NCBI GenBank assembly: GCA_947258735.1
Contig: CAMYJJ010000046.1
Location: 1 to 15,130 of the forward strand
DNA: 15,130 nucleotides
Direction: 5' to 3'
Source: Thermodesulfovibrionia bacterium
GTDB taxonomy: Bacteria > Nitrospirota > Thermodesulfovibrionia > UBA6902
Part shown: in pieces, positions 1 to 6,893 of the stretch
Layout: each line of letters opens with the position of its first letter
How positions within the stretch are numbered: the first letter of the stretch is position 1
Position numbers and translations under genes: made by a program
Notes under the pieces: generated by a model
Seen by the model: only the letters and a program-made list of their open reading frames with translations
Databases searched by the model: none
Told to the model about the DNA's origin: nothing

Positions 1-233
1 AAGACATTCAGGCTGACATGCCGGACCAGGCAGACATTACGTATAAAGTAGAAATTAAAATGGGTGATCCTGTTGAGCAGATTATTGATATGGCGGAAAA
101 TGGAAAATTTGACCTCATCGTAATGGGCCGTCATGGAGACAGGCCAATCAAGACTGCAGTGGTTGGTGACATTGTCCGCAGGGTGGTGCGGCATACTGAA
201 ATACCTGTGTTGATAGTGAAGGTGCCGGAGTAA
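1..233 (+). CDS. Universal stress protein (UspA family), 3' part only
   Basis: The reading frame is open from the left edge (codons begin at position 3) and ends at TAA 231-233, so the true start lies outside the window. The visible 76 residues are the C-terminal half of a UspA fold. They include GDPVEQIIDMAE, the strand DLIVMGRHG, and a closing helix and strand ending in IPVLIVKVPE. The family ATP-binding motif is G-x2-G-x9-G-[ST]; here it reads GRHG, nine residues, then GD, so the usual Ser/Thr after the last glycine is Asp. Usp proteins are cytoplasmic, often dimeric, and are induced under starvation or stress; no specific role can be assigned. An internal ATG at 18 is not the likely start, because the protein similarity is continuous across it. 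It may be co-transcribed with the downstream hydrolase gene, 42 bases away. Confidence 0.88.
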   Translation, partial: DIQADMPDQADITYKVEIKMGDPVEQIIDMAENGKFDLIVMGRHGDRPIKTAVVGDIVRRVVRHTEIPVLIVKVPE

Positions 234-253
234 GGGCGAACGGCCGTTCGCCC
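234..253. repeat. 20-bp perfect palindrome after the usp stop codon
   Basis: GGGCGAACGG is followed immediately by its reverse complement CCGTTCGCCC, starting at the base after the TAA stop. There is no T-run after it, so it is not a classical intrinsic terminator. It resembles short GC-rich palindromes that are dispersed in many genomes. Its role is unknown; transcript 3'-end protection or attenuation before the next gene is possible. Confidence 0.7.
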
Positions 254-275
254 CTACATGTGAATTCATATAAAT

Positions 276-1124
276 ATGAAACTGATCCGCTTTGGAGAGC
301 CCGGTAAAGAAAAGCCGGGCATTATTTTACCTGATGGCAAAAAAGTTGATGTCTCTTCTTTTGGAGAAGATTATGATGAGGATTTTTTTGCAAACGATGG
401 ATTATCGCGTCTTGAGAAATGGCTGAAAAAAAACTCAGCAGGGTTGCCTTTCATTGATGAATCAATAAGGCTGGGACCGCCTGTCCGCAGGCCGGGTAAA
501 ATCGTGTGTATTGCCTTTAATTATCTTGACCATGCGCGTGAGACAGGCAAGCCCATTCCGAAAGAGCCGGTCTTTTTTTTAAAAGCCCCTTCAGCCCTTG
601 CAGGTCCAAATGATGACGTACGTATTCCGAAGACAAGTAAAAAGACCGACTGGGAAGTGGAACTTGCTGCGGTTGTTAACAAAAAAGCTTCATACGTAAA
701 CAAGAAAGAGGCCATGGATTATATTGCCGGCTTTGCACTTGTAAATGACTACTCGGAAAGGGAGTTCCAGTTTAACAGGGGAGGACAGTTTGTGAAGGGT
801 AAAAGCGCTGACAGCTTTGCCCCGCTTGGCCCGTTTCTTGCCACCAAAGATGAAATCAGGGATTATACGAACCTGAAAATGTGGTTAAGGGTAAACGACG
901 AGACCATGCAGGACAGCCATACCTCCAATATGATATTTGATCTTCCTGCCATTATATCCTCTGTCAACCAGTACATGTCACTTATGCCCGGAGATATTAT
1001 ATGTACAGGCACTCCCGCTGGAGTGGGGCATGCAATGAAACCGCCGCGATATCTCAAAGCGGGCGATCTGGTTGAATTTGGCATCAAAGGGTTGGGAGAG
1101 GCAGTCCAGCACGTTGTTGCATAA
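276..1124 (+). CDS. Fumarylacetoacetate hydrolase (FAH) family protein
   Basis: A 282-residue protein with the FAH-fold catalytic core, the fold of 2-hydroxyhepta-2,4-diene-1,7-dioate isomerases, acylpyruvate hydrolases and oxaloacetate decarboxylases/tautomerases. Residues 1-70 form the variable N-terminal domain. The core shows DWEVELAAVV, with E127 and E129 as metal ligands, and VNDYSERE with D158 as the third acidic ligand. It continues with KGKSADSFAPLGP at 174-186 and GDIICTGTPAGVG at 239-251, the most characteristic signature. The metal site looks complete, so an active Mg2+/Mn2+-dependent C-C bond hydrolase or decarboxylase in the cytoplasm is likely. The substrate cannot be told from sequence. 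The ATG at 276 has no good Shine-Dalgarno sequence, but it matches the expected family N-terminus MKLIRFG. No aromatic-degradation genes lie beside it. Confidence 0.9.
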   Translation: MKLIRFGEPGKEKPGIILPDGKKVDVSSFGEDYDEDFFANDGLSRLEKWLKKNSAGLPFIDESIRLGPPVRRPGKIVCIAFNYLDHARETGKPIPKEPVFFLKAPSALAGPNDDVRIPKTSKKTDWEVELAAVVNKKASYVNKKEAMDYIAGFALVNDYSEREFQFNRGGQFVKGKSADSFAPLGPFLATKDEIRDYTNLKMWLRVNDETMQDSHTSNMIFDLPAIISSVNQYMSLMPGDIICTGTPAGVGHAMKPPRYLKAGDLVEFGIKGLGEAVQHVVA

Positions 1125-1217
1125 AACGTTAATATGCAGGGCTGTATTCACTCAAGCATTCTCCTTAAATTTTAATAATCCCGTTTGAAAAAAGCGTTTT
1201 CAGAGTCAGTGAGGATC

Positions 1218-1282
1218 ATTCAGCCGAGTGGCACAGGGGAACCACACCCTGCACTCTCTCAGAACCCGGCGTGAACCTCTCA
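1218..1282 (-). other. Possible degraded group II intron fragment
   Basis: Read on the minus strand, this stretch contains CGCCGGGTTCTGAGAGAGTG, then an 8-bp stem GTGCAGGG / CCCTGTGC with two G-T pairs, then GCCACTCGGC. This order (a 'GGTTCTGAGAGAG' block, a GC hairpin, a 'CTACTCG'-like block) recalls the RNA domain next to the reverse-transcriptase ORF in bacterial group II introns. The wobble pairs are only stable in RNA from the minus strand. No intron-encoded protein or domain V was found nearby, so at best it is a remnant. The call rests on motif memory and is tentative. Confidence 0.3.
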
Positions 1283-1310
1283 TTGAATAGTGGATAGGGT
1301 CAAGCCTTTC

Positions 1311-1459
1311 CAGGTTGTTGAAAAACTCTTTGTGATCAATAATTATGTCAAACCGCGAAGGCGGGTATCCAGTAACTCCTGAAAAGACTGGATTCCCGTC
1401 TTCACGGGAATGACGGCAACAAGTGATAAAATATATAAATGGAGTTTTTCAACAGCCTG
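1311..1459. repeat. MITE-like element 1 (149 bp, 18-bp terminal inverted repeats)
   Basis: Ends CAGGTTGTTGAAAAACTC (1311-1328) and its inverted copy GAGTTTTTCAACAGCCTG (1442-1459) match at 17 of 18 positions. Inside are two opposed hairpin units. One is at 1347-1373 (stem CCGC/GCGG). The other is at 1380-1414, with the stem ATTCCCGT/ACGGGAAT around a CTTC loop. No ORF is present. The structure fits a non-autonomous miniature transposable element. No target-site duplication is obvious. Confidence 0.7.
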
Positions 1460-1646
1460 TTTCATCGTGACAGTTTGCATTAAATTATCGAGGTTCAACT
1501 GACCCCCTCCCGCAAAACTGTGCCATTCGGAATTAGAGGGTTTTGCTAAAATTGATGAATCTTAATGCAATTTAAACCGTGTTCATTTTATAATACATGG
1601 GTAGCTTGCAATGCCGTAAAGTTACTTCAACGAAGGGAGAGGAAAC

Positions 1647-1862
1647 ATGGATCTAAATGCCATAAGCGGACCGGACCAGACAGACCAGCCCTATACACCT
1701 GTTGTACGTGACGGAACAGGAGCTGTCATTGATTCCGGGGCCCTTGTTTTAAAAGACGATTCCAGTCCCTTTGAAACCATGTACAAGTGGGATGTGCAGG
1801 ACAGGGTCACCATATCCCCGGAAGCCCGCCGACGGTACAGGGACCATATCGCAGGGTTTTAA
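1647..1862 (+). CDS. Small hypothetical protein (71 aa)
   Basis: I do not recognise a named family. Translation support is good: AAGGGAGAGG at 1633-1642 is a strong Shine-Dalgarno sequence four bases before the ATG. The 71-residue product is hydrophilic, with an acidic first half and a basic tail reading RVTISPEARRRYRDHI. A short tail of the type 'VTISPEAR..Y' is something I associate with small uncharacterised bacterial proteins, but I cannot attach a function. There is no signal peptide or membrane segment. After the TAA at 1860-1862 the same frame stays open to 2057 and contains a second small ORF, so an interrupted longer gene is an alternative. It is flanked on both sides by MITE-like elements. 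Confidence 0.6.
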   Translation: MDLNAISGPDQTDQPYTPVVRDGTGAVIDSGALVLKDDSSPFETMYKWDVQDRVTISPEARRRYRDHIAGF

Positions 1863-1886
1863 CCGCTTTTCAATAGACACGCTTAC

Positions 1887-2057
1887 ATGTCCAGGAAATC
1901 CGAGGAAATCAGGATCAAATATCTCTACAGGAATTTACTCCTTCGCGGCCGATTGCGACTTCCCTTAAAAACAGCAATAAAAATGGTTGGGCCTGACTGC
2001 GCCTATCACCTGTATTCGCAGATAGATTTTGAAATAAAAATTAAAGTCAGAGAATAA
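1887..2057 (+). CDS. Small basic hypothetical ORF (56 aa)
   Basis: ATG at 1887-1889, TAA at 2055-2057. The product begins MSRKSEEIRIKYLYRNLLLR and ends DFEIKIKVRE. It is strongly basic, with amphipathic spacing of Lys/Arg and Leu/Ile, and has one cysteine. No Shine-Dalgarno sequence is visible before the ATG. It lies in the same frame as the 71-residue ORF upstream, separated by that ORF's TAA plus eight sense codons. It could therefore be a separate small gene translated by coupling, or the 3' half of one gene broken by a stop. It ends three bases before the second MITE-like element. No family is recognised. Confidence 0.35.
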   Translation: MSRKSEEIRIKYLYRNLLLRGRLRLPLKTAIKMVGPDCAYHLYSQIDFEIKIKVRE

Positions 2058-2060
2058 TAG

Positions 2061-2206
2061 AACCTGTCTCAAATTAAATTAGTATATGTTGACATGCCCG
2101 CATGCAGCAAGCGGGCATCCAGATTATATTGAAAAGACTGGATTCCCGCCTTCGCGGGAATGACAAAAAATGTTTACTGATCATATAATTCATATTGAGA
2201 CAGGTT
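2061..2206. repeat. MITE-like element 2 (146 bp) with the same hairpin core
   Basis: The terminal inverted repeats are AACCTGTCTCAA (2061-2072) and TTGAGACAGGTT (2195-2206), a perfect 12 bp. The match extends to about 18 of 21. The interior carries GCCCGC/GCGGGC and then the unit at 2130-2164, with stem ATTCCCGC/GCGGGAAT around CTTC. This unit matches the one in element 1 at 33 of 35 positions, while the ends of the two elements are unrelated. The right end stops exactly one base before the stop codon of the multi-GAF gene. Confidence 0.72.
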
Positions 2207-5200
2207 TTACTCCAGCTTGCAGACGGCCCCATCCATATACTTCATGATCTCATCATAATCTTTTTTTGTTTTTTCATACATGAGAGCATTTGCTATTGCC
2301 ATCGCACACTGCTCGGCAAGGGATTGAACAAAATGGATCTCCTGGTCTGAAAATTTTCTCGGCTCCCCTGTAAGGAGCCGCAATATGCCCAGCACCTTGC
2401 CCCTTGCAATGACAGGAACGGTCAGCATGCTTTTTATTCCTTCCTTAATTGCCTCCTGCTGGTACTGAACACGGTTATCAGAGGACACATCATAAATAGC
2501 AACCGGTTTCTCCTTCAGGGCTTCAATAACATTTCTTTCCGCATCAATAGGACCCCTTCCCAGATACGTCTCACTCAACCCATGGGCAGCAGCAAGCCTG
2601 AGCTTCTTTCCGGACTGATCAAGCAGCCTTATGGTAGCGGCCTTCAGGTCCATCACTTCAGAGATCTTTTTGACAATCATCTGGATAACATCTCCGGGCT
2701 GAAGGGATGAACTGACCGCCTTTGTCACCGCTTCGAATACTTCAAGATATTCTTTTTCTTTTGATATCTGCTTTTCAAAATACTTTGCATTGACAATGGC
2801 AATAGCAGTCTGCTCCGCGATTCCCGCCATAAAGCGAGTATCTTCATCAGTGCACTGGATGGGTTGTGTTGAATACAGCCGTAACCGCCCTATGTCTTCT
2901 GACTGATAGGAGAGCGGCACCGACATGATGCTCCATATTCCCTCCTCCACGGCCTCCTTGTAGTATTTTGATCCGGTGTCTTCAGCAATATCATAGACCG
3001 ACACCGTTGAATTGGGAAGGAGAGGGGCAAGCTTGGCGTCAGAGGAGACCGGCCCCTTGTTGGCATACTTCTCACTCAGACCGTGATAGGCAACAAGTTC
3101 AAGCTGTTTCTTTTCCTTGTTGACCAGTCTCAGCATCCCCCCCTTCAGCCCCATGACCTCGGGAATTTTTTTCACGATCATGTTCAGCACTTCCTTTGCA
3201 TCAAGAGAGGAGCTGATCGATTTGGTGATCTCTTCAAAGACCCTCAGATACTCCTTTTCCCGGGAAATCTCCTGTTCAAAGCTCTGGGCATTCAATATGG
3301 CAATGCCGCACTGCTCTGCAAGTGATGTGGTAAAATCGATCTCCTGCCGGGAAAATTCCCTGTGCTCCGCAGTCAGCAGCCGCAGAATGCCTATGAGGGT
3401 TCCCCGGGCGGTAATCGGCAGCGTAAGCATGCTTTTGATCCCTTCGGTCTGTGACTCCTCTTTGTACTGCACCCTGTCGTCAGTGGTCACATCATAAATC
3501 GCAACGGCCTTTTTCTCCAGGGCCTCGATCACATTCTTCTCCGCATCCACAGACCCTTTATTAAGGTATGCATCGCTCAGCCCGTATGATGCAACGAGTT
3601 CAAGGTTCTTTTTCTTCTTATCAAGCAGCCGCACTGTCGCTGCCTTGACATTCATGACCTCCGGCAGCTTTCTTACGATCATGTCAAGCACTTCCTGCGG
3701 TTTGAGCGACTCGCTGAGTGCCCTTGTTACCTCCTGAAAGACCTCGAGGTACTCTTTTTCCTTGGTAATTTCCTTTTCAAAATACTTTGCCTTTACGATT
3801 GCGATGGCAGCCTGTTCAGCAATGCCCTCCATAAACCTGAGGTCTGCTTCGCTGTATTTTTTCTGTCGTTCCGTGTAAAAGCGCAGCATTCCCATGATCT
3901 CGTTCTGATAAATCATCGGCACGGACAGTATATTTTTTATCCCTTCCTCCATTGCCTCCTTATAGTATGTTGATTCCTTATGTTCTGATATATCGTACTC
4001 GGACACGGATTTACCGGCCCTGGCATCATCAATACTCGCATCAAAGGCAACCGGCCCTTTCTTGACATACTTTTCACTCAACCCATAATGGGCAGCAAGT
4101 TCAAGCTGTTTCATTTCCTTATTAAGAAGGCGGAGCGTGCAGCCCTTCAGCTCCATCACCTCTGCGATTTTTCTGACTATCATATCCAGCACTTCATTCA
4201 GGTCAAGTGATGAACTCAGGGTCTTGGTTATTTCTTCAAAGACCCTCAAGTATTCCTTTTCATGGGAAACAGCGGATTCAAAACGCCTTGCATTAACTAT
4301 TGCTATTGCGCCCTGCTCAGCAATGGCTGACATGAACTTCAGGTCATCTTCGGTATAATTGACCGGTTCTGCCGTGTACATCCTCAGAATGCCTATGACT
4401 TCCCCGTCGGCACGCAAGGGAATGGACAGAATGCTCCTGATCCCTTCCTCTTTTGCTTCCTTATAATACTCAGAGTCCTCATGCTCTGTTATGTCATAGA
4501 CGGACACCGGTTCGCCTGCCAGTGCATCATCGATACTCTTGTCATAGCCTACAGGTCCTTTATTGGCATACTTCTCACTTAACCCATGATATGCTGCAAT
4601 CTCCAGCTGCTGTGTTTCCTTATTGAGAAGTCTCAGAAGGCTGGCTTTTACATTCATCACTTTTACTACATTCGAAACAATAAGCTGAAGCACCTCATCA
4701 ATACTGATGCTGGCGCTGATGGCCTTGCATATATTCTGAAAGCTCTCAAGATAGACCTTCTTCTCAAATATCTTTTCTGCGCAGGCAGGACACATCCCAT
4801 GAGTAAAGATACCGAACCCCTCATTTGTGAGATATGTTTCCAGCTGCTCCCAGTAGTTCTCATCACTCCTGATCTTCTTGCACCACCCGCAAATGGGGAT
4901 CAGCCTCTCCTTTTTTTCTGCTTTAAGACGGTTCACTACTGTTGCTACCCGGCCTGATATATCTCTGACCGTCGCTATAACACCCGTCATCTTTCCCTTT
5001 TCCATCAGAGGAGACGCGATTTCCTCTATCATAATCGTATTCCCGTCATCCGCTGCTGTATACAACTGCCTGCTGACCGTCTTCTTTTCCTGAAAACAAA
5101 GGGCCACGGGATACTCAAATGGCTGAAGTACGATGCCCTTTTCATCTGTATACCTGACTTCATCATGTGCCCTGCCTATCATGGTATCTGCAGAATACCC

Positions 5201-5320
5201 TGTCAGGGTTTCAGCCGCCCTGTTCCAGAACTGAACTTTTTTCTCCATGTCCACCAGATATACCCCGTCTGTCATGGATTCAATTATGTTTCGATATTTT
5301 TTGTTAAACAGGTTAAGCAT
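2207..5320 (-). CDS. PAS / Cys-cluster / five-GAF sensor protein without output domain
   Basis: A cytoplasmic protein of 1037 residues if started at the ATG at 5318-5320 (MLNLFNKKYRNIIESM). A PAS domain spans about residues 8-125, including DGVYLVDMEKKVQFWNRAAE and TGVIATVRDIS. Next comes a Cys cluster, CGWC (C144, C147) followed by HGMCPAC (C177, C180), a probable zinc knuckle often found after PAS domains. Five GAF domains then fill residues 189-1023, each exactly 167 residues, and only a 14-residue tail follows. There is no histidine kinase, GGDEF, EAL, HD or DNA-binding domain and no membrane segment, so output must come through a partner protein. The frame stays open upstream to 5377, but that extension is encoded by an intergenic repeat and I exclude it. 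The Shine-Dalgarno sequence at 5320 is weak. The neighbouring upstream gene on the same strand encodes a GAF-GGDEF protein, a plausible partner. Ligands are unknown. Confidence 0.85.
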   Translation of the reverse strand: MLNLFNKKYRNIIESMTDGVYLVDMEKKVQFWNRAAETLTGYSADTMIGRAHDEVRYTDEKGIVLQPFEYPVALCFQEKKTVSRQLYTAADDGNTIMIEEIASPLMEKGKMTGVIATVRDISGRVATVVNRLKAEKKERLIPICGWCKKIRSDENYWEQLETYLTNEGFGIFTHGMCPACAEKIFEKKVYLESFQNICKAISASISIDEVLQLIVSNVVKVMNVKASLLRLLNKETQQLEIAAYHGLSEKYANKGPVGYDKSIDDALAGEPVSVYDITEHEDSEYYKEAKEEGIRSILSIPLRADGEVIGILRMYTAEPVNYTEDDLKFMSAIAEQGAIAIVNARRFESAVSHEKEYLRVFEEITKTLSSSLDLNEVLDMIVRKIAEVMELKGCTLRLLNKEMKQLELAAHYGLSEKYVKKGPVAFDASIDDARAGKSVSEYDISEHKESTYYKEAMEEGIKNILSVPMIYQNEIMGMLRFYTERQKKYSEADLRFMEGIAEQAAIAIVKAKYFEKEITKEKEYLEVFQEVTRALSESLKPQEVLDMIVRKLPEVMNVKAATVRLLDKKKKNLELVASYGLSDAYLNKGSVDAEKNVIEALEKKAVAIYDVTTDDRVQYKEESQTEGIKSMLTLPITARGTLIGILRLLTAEHREFSRQEIDFTTSLAEQCGIAILNAQSFEQEISREKEYLRVFEEITKSISSSLDAKEVLNMIVKKIPEVMGLKGGMLRLVNKEKKQLELVAYHGLSEKYANKGPVSSDAKLAPLLPNSTVSVYDIAEDTGSKYYKEAVEEGIWSIMSVPLSYQSEDIGRLRLYSTQPIQCTDEDTRFMAGIAEQTAIAIVNAKYFEKQISKEKEYLEVFEAVTKAVSSSLQPGDVIQMIVKKISEVMDLKAATIRLLDQSGKKLRLAAAHGLSETYLGRGPIDAERNVIEALKEKPVAIYDVSSDNRVQYQQEAIKEGIKSMLTVPVIARGKVLGILRLLTGEPRKFSDQEIHFVQSLAEQCAMAIANALMYEKTKKDYDEIMKYMDGAVCKLE
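2252..4756 (-). repeat. Five tandem 501-bp coding repeats (GAF1-GAF5)
   Basis: The units are GAF1 4256-4756, GAF2 3755-4255, GAF3 3254-3754, GAF4 2753-3253 and GAF5 2252-2752. Each is 167 codons with no length change. GAF1, 2 and 4 share GLSEKY, KGPV and YYKEA-x-EEGI (type A). GAF3 and 5 share DAE[KR]NVIEAL, RVQY, EGIKSMLT and SLAEQC (type B). GAF2 and GAF4 both open EYLRVFEEITK, while GAF3 and GAF5 open EYLEVF. The order A-A-B-A-B points to duplication of an A-B pair. Confidence 0.9.
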
Positions 5321-5338
5321 CTTTTTTATCTTATTGCA

Positions 5339-5455
5339 GTGACTAAGTAGCAAAGTGACAAAGGCACATAGGCACAAAGTCTAAAAACAATAAATGAGAA
5401 TAATTTTATCTTTTTTCCACTTTGTGCCTATGTTACTGTGTGCCTTTGTGCCTAC
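5339..5455. repeat. Inverted-repeat element of GGCACAAAG words
   Basis: Left arm 5339-5380 and right arm 5419-5455 are built from repeats of GGCACAAAG or its complement and face each other across an AT-rich 38-base spacer. CATAGGCACAAAGT (5367-5380) pairs perfectly with 5419-5432. ACAAAGGCACA (5358-5368) also pairs with 5439-5449 after a short offset. The element lies between two minus-strand genes. A transcript could form a long hairpin, but no T-run follows. Confidence 0.7.
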
Positions 5456-5507
5456 CAGATCAGTTACACTTTCTATGTTCATTGGGCTCTCCGTTATTAT
5501 GAAAACA

Positions 5508-6893
5508 TCATTTTGCTTCATATACCATGTTTTTTGTTAAGAATTTACCGCTGTACATGGCTTTGTCTGCAAGCCTCAGCAGATCTTCCTTTGTTTTTGC
5601 ATTATACGGGTACGATGCCACACCAAAACTGGCGGTGAGACTGATAGCATACGACTCATGTTTGAGAAACACATTATCCTCAATCAGCCGTCTTAACCGC
5701 TCTGCAACGAGAAAGCTTACCTCACGGGACGTCTGGGGAAGGATAATGACGAACTCATCTCCGCCATACCGGGACACAATATCAAGCTTTCGTACGTTCT
5801 GCTGAAGCAGCCGGGCTATCTCCACGAGTACCCTGCTGCCGACGAGGTGTCCATATCCGTCATTCACATTTTTGAAATTATCCATATCCATAAAAATAAG
5901 TGAAAAGACTGAATCAAACCGCTTTGAGCGCTCAATCTCCTGATCTATGGCCTGACGGATATAACTCATGTTATAGAGATTGGTTAATTCATCATTCTTT
6001 AATTTTTCATACAGAAATGCCCTTTCGATTGCTATGGCAACATAGTCTGCCCCGTGCTCAAGCAGATCTACATCATCATCTGAAAACAGTTTTCTTCTGT
6101 CTGTGTTCAGCAGGCGTATGACCCCTACAATACGATCGTGAATAATAACAGGGACGCACAGCAATGCCCTTATCTGAATGTTGCCGTACCTGTCAGCAGT
6201 TTTATTATATTTCTTATCAGCCCGGGCATCTTTAATATTCAATGCGGTCCCCTTCTCCATGACAAACCCTGCAATACCGGTCCCTTTTTTAAATACCTGT
6301 TTTCTGATTGTTGCTGAGTCCCGCAGCTTGAGCATCTCAAAGAAAGGTTCATCGCTGATGAGCAGGGAACAGGCCCGGGCACCGGCAAGCGATTTCAGTG
6401 ACTTTAACATTGACTTCAGGATCACTCCAATATCAGATGTTGAGGCGAGTATTTTTCGTATCTCATCATGCAATTGTGATTCCTTTGATTTTTTTTCCAG
6501 TTCAGCCTGTATCGTCCTGTTCTCGACATACAGTGATGTATAGACCATAAGCTTTCTGACCCATTGCATAAACTCACCTGAGTTCAACTGTTCACTCATG
6601 GGAAAGGCCAGATCGGACGTCAGCCACACCTTTTTTTCTTTTTTTAGACTGTTCCGGTCAAGCAGTATCATTTTGGGAACAGATGCGGAGAGTTTTTTAA
6701 AGGACGTTGAGTCTGAAAATCTTAATGATACAGAACCATCAACAGCGATCAGGTCGATCGTGCCGCTTTTTAAGAGGGAGAGGGCTTTAGTGATACTTCC
6801 GGCCCCTGTTATATGCCATCCTTTACGCTGGAGGGATGTTTTATACTTACGCACATACGAGCTGCCCGTATCTAATAAGAGGAGGTTACCCAT
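5508..6893 (-). CDS. Receiver-like / GAF / GGDEF diguanylate cyclase
   Basis: 461 residues. Residues 1-118 look like a degenerate response-regulator receiver: LLLLD and DLIAVD are present, but the conserved late Lys-Pro is replaced (LAFPMS), so phosphorylation is doubtful. A coiled-coil-like linker (121-145) leads to a GAF domain at about 148-297. The GGDEF domain follows at about 298-455, with MDMDNFK (metal ligands D336 and D338), RYGGDEF (GGDEF at 377-381) and an intact inhibitory I-site RKLD five residues before it. It should make cyclic di-GMP from two GTP and be subject to product inhibition. The ATG overlaps the secA stop in the string ATGGGTAA, an 8-base gene overlap that suggests translational coupling. 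No membrane segment is present, so the protein is cytoplasmic. Confidence 0.92.
   Translation of the reverse strand: MGNLLLLDTGSSYVRKYKTSLQRKGWHITGAGSITKALSLLKSGTIDLIAVDGSVSLRFSDSTSFKKLSASVPKMILLDRNSLKKEKKVWLTSDLAFPMSEQLNSGEFMQWVRKLMVYTSLYVENRTIQAELEKKSKESQLHDEIRKILASTSDIGVILKSMLKSLKSLAGARACSLLISDEPFFEMLKLRDSATIRKQVFKKGTGIAGFVMEKGTALNIKDARADKKYNKTADRYGNIQIRALLCVPVIIHDRIVGVIRLLNTDRRKLFSDDDVDLLEHGADYVAIAIERAFLYEKLKNDELTNLYNMSYIRQAIDQEIERSKRFDSVFSLIFMDMDNFKNVNDGYGHLVGSRVLVEIARLLQQNVRKLDIVSRYGGDEFVIILPQTSREVSFLVAERLRRLIEDNVFLKHESYAISLTASFGVASYPYNAKTKEDLLRLADKAMYSGKFLTKNMVYEAK

Larger units (their letters stand above)
1125..1646. other. Gene-free stretch with mobile-element debris
   Basis: These 522 bases contain no convincing gene. 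They hold a possible group II intron fragment (1218-1282) and a MITE-like element (1311-1459). A short segment at about 1495-1560, with a run of C and the words GCAAAACTG and GGGTTTTGC, looks like insertion-sequence flank, but I cannot name it. A TATAAT at 1589-1594 could be a -10 box for the small gene at 1647, although no good -35 lies 17 bases upstream. No terminator with a T-run is seen after the hydrolase gene. Confidence 0.5.

Noticed and set aside
1187..1203. TGAAAA-TTTTCA hairpin after the hydrolase gene as a terminator
   Set aside because: The stem is short and purely A/T apart from one G-C pair, and no T-run follows.
1771..1968. 65-codon frame overlapping both small ORFs
   Set aside because: It is out of frame with the ORF that has the strong ribosome site, and its cysteine- and proline-rich product looks non-coding.
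5321..5377. N-terminal extension of the multi-GAF protein (MCLCAFVTLLLSHC...)
   Set aside because: It is encoded by the GGCACAAAG repeat element and has no ribosome site. The PAS domain needs only the start at 5320.
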